Source: Apostichopus japonicus (lineage: Eukaryota; Echinodermata; Holothuroidea; Aspidochirotida; Stichopodidae). Taken from it: a DNA stretch of 64,000 nt. The stretch's first letter is position 1. Every line of letters begins with the position of its first letter. This document shows, one piece after another, positions 1-12,000 of this stretch. The stretch is taken from contig NC_092583.1 in NCBI RefSeq assembly GCF_037975245.1, positions 14,103,764-14,167,763 on the forward strand. The letters are read 5' to 3'. The notes under the pieces were generated by a model. That model saw only the letters and a list, made by a program, of their open reading frames with translations, was not told the DNA's origin and searched no databases. Position numbers and translations under genes: made by a program.

Positions 1-3000
1 CATTTCTGTACCGTTCATTTTTTTGTGATTGGCTAACAACATACGTTACAACAATAAGAAAAAGGGTTGTAAATAAAGCCAATGGGTCATTACTGTCTTA
101 ATAAATAGAGCGACTCATTTACGCGTCAAGTCTGGTGGGGGGGGGGGGGGGGACGAGAGTGTTAATATCCAGGGAATAGGGGTTCGAAAGTTCATTTTCT
201 ACGAGCGAGGGTTAGAGGGGAACCGATTGGTTGGAGCAAAGTGCCCTGAAAACATAAATCTCAATAAAGCTAGATGGAGTAATGTTCAGGCAGTGTATTG
301 CTCAAACCCGAGGCCTTTATGTTAATGGCCAGCACACCTGACTACTGCAAGAATGTAGGCCGACATTTGTCTGGCCAGAGTTGGCCCGCTGACCATCTAT
401 AGAGAACTCCCCACATTCCCCTCCCCCCCCCCAAAAAAAACCTTGAACCCTCAAATGAATATCCTCGATCAGTCAGATCCTCATTCAATTTTCAAACGAC
501 AATAGGCCATTGTTATTTGAGATATGAATGGACAGTTTTATGAACATCTATTAGTTTAGATTTATGCACAAATACTGAGGCCTATGTTAAATTAATTAAA
601 TAATACTCAGTAACTCCAAGGCTTATTATCCTACCACGATATATGTAACCAACCAGTTTGTCCAAGAACATTGTAAACTAAGCCTTTCTATCCCATTGTC
701 ATACACAAAGCTGACTGGAAACAACAACAAAAAAACTGCCAAAAATAACAGCAGAAACTGTGATAGGTTTACATCTTAGAAGCACGTAGCGTGAAATTAA
801 ACATCAGACACTCAGGGAAGAATAATTTGATACGATATGGTGTATAATATTAAGCGTGATAAAATGGCCTAGACTATGGAAAGCCATTAAAGCCAAAACT
901 CATAAATCTGGTCATTTGCATTAAAGGATAGGATGTATATAAATCACTGGAAATCACCGACGGTCGTTAAGCTTCTTGAAAATTAATGAATCTATACAAA
1001 AAAATGACAAAAAAGGGAGCTATCTACCGAAGATGCATCTGCTCACAATACATTGGTGTATTTAAACTAGATGAACAGGGGGGGGGGGGTCCTGATAATG
1101 AGATACTTGAGTCATGTTGATAGGGTAAAGTAGTTTATGATAATGTGCCTATACCTCTGGCGAAATTATATCAATAGTATGCATTGTATTTTCTACTTCA
1201 GCAGAACTTACCTAGTATAATTAAGGTCTTCGTTTCTTTGGTTGATCGTCTGTGGTGTAGCGAGGAGATGCAAACACAGACTGGATTTTTTTGTATGTTT
1301 TTTCTTCTTCTTTTTGCCTTGTTATTTTCATTTTTCCGTGCATGAAGCATATTGCCTTAAACTGTTAGAGTGACACATTTTCGTTTAATGACTAGATGCC
1401 ATTACATCACACAATACTATTATCAGTTTTCACTACAGTGGAAAATAAGTTACTGGGAGCATTCAATTTACTGTACATTGTTCAGGCATATGTTATTCTG
1501 TCCAGGCTTGATCAGAGAAAGAGAGAGAGAGAGGGGGGGGGGGGGTGGAGGTTGGATCACGGTAATACAACCCCAGGTAATGGGTGCATTAGGGTGACTC
1601 GAAATATATGAAGCGGCTGGAGAAAGTATGGGATATAGAATAGAGTGCAGAAAGGGACCTGATGAAAATCATTGCATCCGTGGCGCGACCTGACGCATCT
1701 ATTTCGGCACATGATTGAACATGGTTGCAATAACACTTGTTTTGATAGTTCAAACAAAGCATTCTCTAATATTTCTGCACCTTGTCCATCCCATCTCTAT
1801 TTCTGTGCTCCTGGCAAAGAATAGATAGGCCTATATAACAAGAACCTCTCACTGTTTATTGAAGTATATGATTCTGGAAACTTGATATCCACAAAAAGTG
1901 CTTCAGTAATAAGTATGCACTTGAATATCTGCTTTCCACTTTATATATATGATGCTTTGTCCAGGTTCCGACTAACGAAGGTGCTATTTAAGCTGAACAG
2001 CGAGTAATTGTTAGCAACTCCCTGAGCTGAGTACATCTCGAGTAGTACTGGATTCCCCATTTCCAGAACGAAATAGGTAAGTATTTATGATTTTACAATT
2101 TATACCTTAAAAAACCCTTCAAGGCATAGTTTATATCAGATAGCCTGTCCATTGTGTGGCCGCCTTTGTATTTTTTCTTCCTCGACACGAATAATATCAC
2201 CTTTTAAAACTCTAGCTATAAACTAGTTTTGTCTGTAATGATTACATTCTGAAAAATCATAGAAATTTATTAAATTCCCAAGACCACCAGCCCAGTTTTG
2301 GATATGATAAGTATTGACAACTGAAAATGAAATGATTACTTCAACATCTTTCCTACTAAAGGGATGTTTGATTCCATGAAATATCTTGATAAAATCATCC
2401 AACGCGTGTCTCATGTTGCAAATTTTGACCGCAAAATGTCACTTGCGTTCAAGTTCTTCGTTTCTCTAACACTTATTTCAAATTTTGACAACAGGTAATC
2501 TAGTCTCACTGGATGTATATATCCATCATCAGATATCTGGTATTTTTGTTGTTGTTTTGTTTCATCATGTTGGAAAATATTTCACAGGGTTCTCACCTTA
2601 AATAAAACTGGATGAACAAATCAACATGGAAATGTTGTCTATGTCGGAAATTGGTTTGACATTGGAAGGGACTGATGCACAATCTGTAGACAATATATAA
2701 ATTGAAAACAAATTAAACATCGATGGAGTAACAAGATGGTGGGGACTTTATACAATTTACTTACAAAATTGCTTAACTTCCTTCAAGTTTAATAATATAT
2801 CATTTTCATTTCAATCATTAATGCTAAGCCTAAATCGCACATGTTAGTAACCAGTAAATAATTCTTCATAATTTATATTGTTTTTGGTCTTTCAATTTCT
2901 AAGGCAAACAGTGCTGCTAATTTGGTGGAGTTTCTGTGGAAGAGAGTAATAAATACACCAGAAACCAATGAATAGGCTTTGCATTCTTGTCTTTAAAGTT

Positions 3001-3776
3001 TGTAGGTGCTTAGTGCAGTGATGATGGGTTGAGCCATTGGTGTAATGGGGCCCTAGCCCAATTGGCCCCCACACCCAAGAAAATGTCTGCCCCACCTCCT
3101 TCAATCTTAGAAAATATGTTCTGCCTTCCCCTAGAACAGTAATAGTCTAGCTTTGACCGTGGATCTAGCTGTGTCATGCACAGGTGCCCTCTGATACGGA
3201 AAACTAACAATAACAATAGTTCAATGATGGGACTTAAAAGATATGGAGGGGGGGAGGGGTGGGAAATAAAGTTGACATGTTCAGACAATTGGAAGCAAGA
3301 AGCCAAAATGGTGATAAACTAGGAAAACAGGGGAACAAATTTTGCTGTCTTCACTGGGGGGGGGGGGGTGGGAGCGGGGGATGTTGTCCAAGATGTGGAG
3401 AAAAAGCCTATCAGCAATATGCTAGTACTTAATACCCTAACTCCCTTGGTGACAAGACTGTTCCCTACTAGGGTTTGATTGGTTACAATGTTAATTTTCC
3501 TACCAACAACAACATAGTGCTAATTGTAAAGACCATTAAAATTAAATGGATAATGTTGAGTACGACAATTAGCAATGAGTAATTATTGATTCCAATCAAT
3601 CTTTCAAACACTAGTTATATCATCAATGGCTTGATTTGGCTATTATCAAGATAAATGAAACAGAAATAAGTATTAAATAAGGCTAATGTTACAGATTGAG
3701 ATCACAAAGTATGCAAATAAGGTGTTTTATTGATTAAGAAGAAAAGTAAACTTGAAAAGAGCGAAGGATAAATAAG
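1..3776. other. Intergenic 5' edge, nothing coding
   Basis: AT-rich sequence with homopolymer G runs at 137-152, 1078-1089, 1533-1545 and 3356-3368 and a short GA run at 1520. No exon or RNA gene recognised. Confidence 0.55.
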
Positions 3777-3940
3777 GGGTTAATCAACGGTCTAGCGTGC
3801 GTTACTCACAGGATTAATGCACGATCGGGGGATAATGCAAGCGATGCACGAGGGCAGAGCCCGAGTGCATCCAGCAATAGCATTAACACCCGGAGTGCAT
3901 TAATCATATGAGTAACGCACGCTAGACCGTTGATTAACCC
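3777..3940. mobile_element. 164-bp terminal-inverted-repeat element (MITE-like)
   Basis: Arms of roughly 45 bp (GGGTTAATCAACGGTCTAGC at the left end and its complement at the right) flank a core rich in GTGCAT/ATGCAC. No clear target-site duplication is seen, so it may be a decayed MITE. A 21-bp piece of its left arm (3797-3817) recurs exactly at 4047-4067. Confidence 0.6.
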
Positions 3941-4043
3941 TGTTCATTCATACACTACCATTTGTGTGGGGTGAAAATCATAAAACAAAACATTTTTGGT
4001 TACATATAACCAAAGATTTATTAAAGTGATGCCCTGTAATTTT

Positions 4044-4074
4044 ACCGTGCGTTACTCACAGGATTAACCACGGT
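4044..4074. repeat. Short hairpin sharing 21 bp with the 3.8-kb element
   Basis: ACCGTG...CACGGT ends enclose the same 21 bases found at 3797-3817. Looks like a collapsed or independent terminus of the same repeat family. Confidence 0.5.
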
Positions 4075-5379
4075 CAGCTGACCTGAATGGACCAATAGGA
4101 TTTAGGAATCTTTACTAAGTATGAATGAAGGTTGGAAAACTCATTTGGTAGAGAAAATGACTAGTCATGCTGAGGTCACCAGTTCCTGTCCATCAAGCCA
4201 AAAACACAACTCTTGCTCTTTTCAAATTTGTCTATACTTTCACAGTCAGTTTTTGACATATTACAAGGAGAGAATTAGGAATACCTTTCATATCCGTTTT
4301 AGCCTAGGAATGCAAAGAGTTTCAAAACACTGGAATGGTGAATGTGTTTATGAGGGTAATTCAGCCTGTGTGATGTAGGGCTGAAAATGGAAGAAAGTGA
4401 CTTTATGGGTTGTATCGCAAGGAAATGTTTAGAACATTTTTCAGATAGCAAAACATGGTTGTCAAACATGATTAATGTTTCATGTTATATGTGACTGGAT
4501 AGTGCATTTAACGTAAATAAAGTAGCCATTCCTCTGAAATTCAGTCATCTGTGCAACAGCATGGTCCCCTGCAACGATTATATTTGTTCAAATACACAGA
4601 TCAAACGAGATACATCTTACCTGTCAAATTCCTCTACTTTAGATTACTATCACAATGAAGAAGCAGCTTCAAGATATTAAAAATTGCTTCTTATGTCTTT
4701 TAATTTTTAAATTCTTTTCCCATTATATCTTAAACCTATTACCTTTTTTATTCTGACATTTTAAGCAGCATTTCTTTATTTTGCTCTATTATTCAACTGC
4801 TATTAATTTCAGGCATAAAGATTTGTTACTTTTAATACATATCATGAATATTAATTAGTAGGTTTTTGATAGCTCTGTTGTTTTCATTTTAATGCTACTT
4901 TTCCCACAATCATTTAGGGTGTTACCATGACAGGTCAAATTAGAAAGGTGGGGGGGGGGGGGTGTGTCTGGCTTCATTGAAACCTACATGTGGGATCTGG
5001 AGGTCTTTCCAAGGGAAAAATTAAAATTAAAAGTTTAGACATCCAAAGGTGCTTTGTGAGGCATATTAAGATGACAAACTAGGTCTAAGTGCAAGGTTCT
5101 GCTGCTAACTACTTTTGATTTTTTGTGAGAGTTTGATGATGAGGGGAGGTTTTTGAAAAGGAGGGGATGTGGGCCTGAGGTCATTGCAGCCGACTTCCAT
5201 GTAAGGGGATATGGGGATCCTCCCAGAGAACAAAAATTTACATTTTAGATGTCAAGGTGTATTCCAAGGCATATTTAGATGATAAATTAGTCTAAAATTG
5301 GTCTATAATTAGAATAATTAGAACATCAAATTCAATTGAAACCAAACTTCAATAATCTTCAAGTCCAATTTGATATGAA

Positions 5380-5385
5380 TTTATT
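5380..5385 (-). promoter_or_regulatory. Candidate polyadenylation signal of MALSU1
   Basis: AATAAA on the minus strand about 455 bases past the MALSU1 stop; no transcript evidence. Confidence 0.3.
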
Positions 5386-5840
5386 AAAATACAAATAATA
5401 GTTAGAAGGCCTGACATTTCCATCTTAGCAGGATCTTCTGCGGAGCAGTTGGCCTCTGAAAAATGAGGCAGCAAATTTCAACAGCATTGAACATTGGCTC
5501 CCTCTGTTCCACTGTTCTTTCAACGAAGGAAGTTATCGATGCCACTCAAACCTAAATAAAATCATTTTTGCCCCTGTTAAGCAGTAACATCTTCTTTCTA
5601 ACATATATCGAATCCTTCCCCAATTTCACAACTGTCATTTTAATAATTTCACTCCGAACTACCTTCCCTTTTCATTTATGTATCTCTAATTAATTATTCT
5701 ATATTTTTACACCCCATCAAAGAAGAATCATCACCTATTCACTTTCACCAATGCATTCCTGCTTTCTCCCTGAATATCATTATGGCACATCTATTCCTGT
5801 GTACGACAACCATTCAGCTGGTTATAGCTTAATATATTCT

Positions 5841-6049
5841 TCATCTTCCCTCAACGTTACCGTCTCCCGTTGGTTCAGTCGGTTCCTCCTTCTCCAACAG
5901 CTCTGGGTCCACCAATACCTGTCTTATAGAGTCTTGGTGGACCTTCATTCGTTGTACCTGATCATCATACTCTGGACCAAGTAACCACAACTTCTCAAGT
6001 TCATAGAGCTCTCTGATCTCTTCCGTCATAAAATGAACCACAATGTTTC
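5841..6049 (-). CDS. MALSU1: MALSU1 exon 4 (C-terminus of RsfS domain and stop)
   Basis: 209 bases, acceptor TGCAG|GA, ending in TGA at 5843-5841. Encodes NIVVHFMTEEIRELYELEKL followed by W and an acidic tail (LLEKEEPTEPTGDGNVEGR). The R-x-x-Y-x-L-E-x-L-W motif closes the RsfS fold. An AATAAA on the minus strand at 5385-5380 is a possible polyadenylation signal about 455 bases past the stop. Confidence 0.92.
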
Positions 6050-9000
6050 CTGCATAGATATAAGACCAAAAAAATTATTAAAGAAAAAAGAAAAATTAAG
6101 AAGAAAGAAAAAAGAATGGAGAGTAGAATTTAAAGGGATATTTTGCTAACAGACTATTAGCACTTTACATTCACATGGGAAAATATTCCTCAGTTAGGTG
6201 AATACCCAAATCTCAATAGTTTGTCCCAATTAAACTAATGATCAATTGGATGTATCTATTTGCACAGGCTATAATCTCCCTTACTGGATGTGGATAGCAG
6301 TGGATAGCAGTGGATAGTGGATAGCAGTAGGTGACATGTGATATCATCAAGGTAAATGGTAACATAGGATATGGTTGAACGTCTATAACATGCTGTGTGG
6401 TTAAGTAATTATGCAGTTTTTGGTTACGTGATGAGCCCACTACCTCACCCCTCCCCCCTCTCCCAAAGAAAATATCCACTACTGAGGTGGTCTGGTACAC
6501 CTAGATAACTTTTCAGAACTTGTCAGACAAACAAACCTGTTCTTCATGTTAATCATCAGACATGAAATTCACTAATTCGAGCACTCCCATTTTCCATTAA
6601 TCTAGTTAGACAACCCAACTCTGCTGTTTGGACATATTCCAAATTGTCTGTCTGATGGTCACCCAGCAAGCTTTGCAAAACAAATAAATCCAAGAACCCA
6701 TCCAACAATCAAATTACTACACATTTGTAATGACAGAATTCAGGAAACACATGACAAGACCTTTAAAAACAGTCCTTTTTCACTTATATTGGATGCACCA
6801 TGCCCAAACACAAATTAGACAATTGATTATAATTGTAACTTGATATTTTTTGCTATAGTTGCTGGTAAAAAACATTGTCAGTAGAAATGAAAGAAATACA
6901 CAGTTTTGACTTAATTTGAGTATGGAGCAAGCTGACACCTTTTTAGATTATGGATAATTTATACCCAACCACCTCTGTGTTCTGGTGGAGTATAACTGTT
7001 GGCCACAGGTCTTCTTTATCAAGGAAGCATCACAGCCAGGAGTGATGAGGGATGGGAGGGAGGGGGAGGGGGGGGGTGGTATAGCCCTGGATCCATTGGT
7101 GCATCCAGGGTATGGGAGAGGATGGATCTTTAAGAATTCTTCATACCCTGTTAAGGTACCATGAATATATGAAGACTTAAACAAGAAATGATCGTCCCAT
7201 CGTAGCAGAGCTGGCTTTGAATGCTACAGCACTGTCAAGATCCTTCAACTATCCATCCAGCTGTCATTATAAAATGACTTCAGCATGGACAAGTTTTCAA
7301 TTTTATTTCAATTAACCTCAACCGTCTTCCCACTAACGACCCGACTTCACAGATCCTTTGCTGTTCCTCTTGGGAGATTCTTGACACACTGAGAGCCGTA
7401 TTTTATATTTCTCTTCTACTTAAGGAGAGAATCATGATCAACCTGATAGTGTGGAATCATTATAAGCAATATAGAGATAATCTTATGTCAAGCAATACCT
7501 GGCACTAGGTTTGGTAAACCTGCTAGAAATATTGGCAACAGGATGCACATTACCTTAATTCTTGTAAGCAGGGATGAGCCTGGGGTAAAAAAAAAATCAC
7601 GGAATTTTGCAAAAATTGCGGTATAGGCTCCAGTTTGCGTATACTATAGTGTGTTAGGATAATAGTTTTTGTCGCCGAGGTAGAAAAGAAATCACGGATA
7701 TTCCGCGAATACGTGGAAAAAGCCCATGCCTGTATAAGCTTGACTTACCAAAGTCTAAACATATCCAGTCATCGGTACCCTTGCCTTCCACCAAAATGTA
7801 AGGATGTTTGTCAGATTTTCTTTGCTTATACTGAAAGTTAAATGAAAAGATTTGCCAAAATTTATAAAATCACTGAAAGCCATGTTAACAAATGCACACT
7901 AAAGATGTCATGCTTAAATAAAATTTAAATCCAAAAAATACTATTAATTATTAATTATACTGTAACTGTGGCTTTGTTCCATGTCTTTATCTATCTTACT
8001 CATTTCACTTTCAAATTCTTTCTAAACAAATTAAATTAAATTAGCTAATTAAAGTGACAGTTCTATGCTAGTGATACAATGTACTTAATAGTTTGAGAGT
8101 GTATGTATGTATGTATGTATATTAGATCCTCCTGCAAGCAGGAACTCGCGAATAGTGTTGCATATACCAATCCTTTGCATATACCAATCCTTTAAGACAT
8201 CCACTTGAGTAATACTAGAATTACATTACACAGGAATAGTGCACTTCCCTTTAGCTACATTCAAGTTTCATTCAAGTGTATGGTTCTGCATCAGGGCTGT
8301 ATAGTTAATTCTACTCATTTAGAAAGGTACAAACAGTGGTTAAATGAACCGTATCAATGGATTATGTTTGCAAAGTGTGTTCTTTATAATGCAAGTTACA
8401 CAAGAACCAGTTAGGTACACTTGCCACGAAGGTTGTTCCTGTAGCTGTGAATCAAAAGCGTTAAAACTTAATCACGTCACTGGATTAATAAGTTGTACAC
8501 TTATTATTAATTCAAGTAATCATGTTTAACATAACTTAATGGAAGCAGCTGTGCTGCTTTAACATTCAAACTGTAATCACTAACATAAACGTCCAATATG
8601 TCAAAGCAAAATTGAAAGTAACTTGTGAAAATGAAAGATAAAAAAAAATACGAAAACACTTGTAATAGATGATTGTGCTTCAACTGAAAATTGTTGGCTC
8701 ACAGACTAAACTACACAAAGACATAGTCGGGCATAACTAAGTGTTCAAATTTTGTGAATTTTGTGTGTAACAAAGTGTGAGATATTATTGGCCTAAACAT
8801 CTTATTGTTATGTAAATAGTCAATTATGTTTTGTAACAAGATTGTGGAGCAAGATTTAATTTGAAGAAAACAGGAAGCTAAGCAGACATGCTATTGTTAT
8901 GTAAATAGTTGATTAAGTTTTGTAACAAGATTGTGAAAAATGTTCACAATCTTGTTACAAAACATAATCGACTATTTATATAACAATAGCATGTTTGCTT

Positions 9001-12000
9001 AACTTCCTGTTTTCTTCAAATTAAATCTTGCTCTCTATTCAAGAAGGATATTGACCTCACTGATACACATGTGCACACCTGCCACCTGGATTATCTCATA
9101 CAGTGTACAGGCTATTCCGCATGAACCACCATATTGTATGGCCCACTCTTAGCTGAGAAACCACCTTGGAACTCTGAAAATAGTACTCAACAAGAATAAT
9201 TTACTTGTTGTTTACTCTAGAACATCTAGTGGGTTGGTTACATATATTTAATCAAAGTGTAATAAAAATATGGAAAATCATAAGATTTTTTCTTTCTCCA
9301 AACTGCATCCTTTAGGCTCATACCATTCATGGTAGTCATTTAGAGACTCAAAATTGCCTAAAAAATCAAGTTACCTTGACATTTGCATTCATCAAAGACG
9401 TGTATTAAAAAAAAAGATATTTAAATAAAAAAATAACAAAATCACCAACCCTGCTCCACTATGTAGTTTCTCTGGCAAAAGTTAAATAGTAACCTTCAAT
9501 CATAAGTACAGTACAATATTGTCACCTCTTTCTTCACTTCATAGAACCATTGCTCAGTGCCCATTATGAATTATCTTTTAAGCAAGGTTCATTCAACATT
9601 TGTAATAAATCAAATTCATTAAGCAGATCTTTGCTATCTTTTTTTGTAGACTTTATCCCAATTTATCATAATGTTGTATTTTGCTTTCATTATTTTCCCC
9701 AGGTTTCCAAGTCTTCCTGATACTTCATCACAAGAGACACTTTTAACATTCTCGTAATCACACTACTTTCAGTAAACTGATGTTCCTGTTTCAGCCAAAG
9801 ACGCTTGGCCTCCTGTTTCCCACTTGTCAAATAGATTTGTCAGTTAACTTGTCCGACAACCCAACATCACCAATATCTTCTTACATTGATAATACACGGT
9901 TGTTACTCTCTGATTGAAGCATTTAATCTGTTATTCCTCAAAAGATACCTCCCAATTTATATTCATTATTCATGGTTTGCTTTGGGTTAGTGTGAAAACA
10001 AATGCATAATAGCCGAAAGCAATCTGCAAATTACAAGCGAGTTACATGTGAAAGACAACAGACAACAGAATCATCAAAGAGGTATAAAATAGAATTGATC
10101 AATTTTTCATTTGATAGTTTACTTTACCAGAGTGCTGGCAAAGAAATATTTTTCAAATTGATCAATAAATTTCATACAGTATGTATTAAAAGAGATGGTG
10201 ATCTTGATACTAGAAGATCAAGCCCTGATGAAAGTTGAGAGGTTTATACAAAGATTCCACATGATAAATTCAGGAATATTAAGCTAAATCTAATGACAAC
10301 AGGCATGTAGCCATGGGGGGACGTCCCCCAAAATTGTTTAATTCTTTAAAAACAAATTTATAGCTAAATAAAAAAAAAAAAAGTTGTATACAGGGATAAA
10401 ACTACTACCCCATTAACCAATAAAATAACCAAAATAACCCCCCCAGTTTTATGGCCTAGGCCTATAACAGCCTGATTGTTTATTTTTAAAATAAATTATC
10501 CTTCTGGCACTTACAATTTGACAGTTTGTGATAAATTATGGAGAATGGAATACATAATCAAAATTCCATTTTTTGGTTTTGATGATAATCTTAAACCTAG
10601 ATGTAGTCATGCAGGCAGATGCGAGTGTGTGTGTATGGCACCTTGCTTGTACACACGATATCTCAAGAAGGGAAGCTTGGACCAATCTCAAATTTTGTAT
10701 GTACAGTAGGAGAACCACATTGAGTAGAAGAAGCCTATTGTTTTTAAGAGGAGGTCAAAAGTTCATTTGGGGTCACCAAGGGTCAAATTGTGAAAACCTT
10801 GTAAACATGATATCTCAAGAAGGGAAGCTTGGACTAATCTCATATTTTGTGTGTAGGAGAACCACATTGAGTAAAAGAAGCCTATTGTTTTTAAGAAGAT
10901 GTCAAAAGTTCTGGTGGGGTCACCAGGGGTCAAATTGTGAAAACCTTGTAAACATGATATCTCAAGAAGGGAAGCTTAGACAAAACTCATAGTTTGTGTG
11001 TAGGAGAACCACACTGAGTAGAAGTCTAGTGTTTTAAGAGGTCAAAAGTTCATTTGGGGTCACCAGGGATCAAATTGTGGAAACCTTATAAACATGATAT
11101 CTCAAGAAGGGAAGCTTAGACAAAACTCATTTTTTGTGTGTAGGAGAACCACATTGAGTTGAAGTCTTTGTTTTAAGAGGAGGTCACAAGTTCATTTTGG
11201 GGTCACCAGGGGTCAAATTGTGAAAACCTTGTACACATGATATCTCAAGAAGGAAAGCTTGGACCAATATCATATTTTGTGTGTAGGAGAACCCCATTGA
11301 GTAGAAAAAGCCTATTGTTTTTAAGAGGAGGTCAAAAGTTCATTTGGGGTCACCAGGGTTCAAATTGTGAAAACCTTGTAAACACTATTTCTCAAGAAGC
11401 AAAGCTTGGACCAATCTCATATTTCCAGGTGTATGAGTACCACATTGAGTAGCAAAAGCCTATTGTTTTTTGAGGAGATCAAAGATCATTTGGAGTAACC
11501 AGAGGTCAAATTGTGGAAACTTTGTTTCATAATCTACCATATCTCCAACCGACCAGCCTATTAGTATTAGCTAACATGTGCGTTGCGCCTCATAACAATA
11601 GGAAAGGTTGTTGGCAATTGGAAATTAGCTTATAGGCATCTGTATGTACCAGAGAAAGTTGATCCGATCGTCACTGGCATAACTATGTTGCTAACTGCAT
11701 AACGGCGTTGCATTAAAAGGTGTGCTGTTTGTATGTATACAATTATATACCACTATATATAAACACATCAGCACATCATGCAATGGTCAAGTGGTAAAGG
11801 CAGTGTGGATTCGCGATCTAATGTTTGCAGGTTCGAGTCCTCACCAGATCATAATGTTGTGTCCATGGGCAAGGCACTTTATCTCCATTGCCTCTCTTCA
11901 CCCAGGTGTATACATTGGGACTTGTGAGGTAACTTGTAAATATAGTTTTGTGCACCTGTTTGTGGTTGCACCCTGTGGGAAGTCCCCCAGGGGACACGTA

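Noticed and set aside
3777-4074. CRISPR-like repeats
   Set aside because: Only one inverted pair plus one direct copy, in eukaryotic DNA; fits a MITE instead.
10573-11452. Plus-strand frames of 139 and 71 codons with repeated sequence
   Set aside because: They lie wholly within the 145-bp satellite and repeat its unit.
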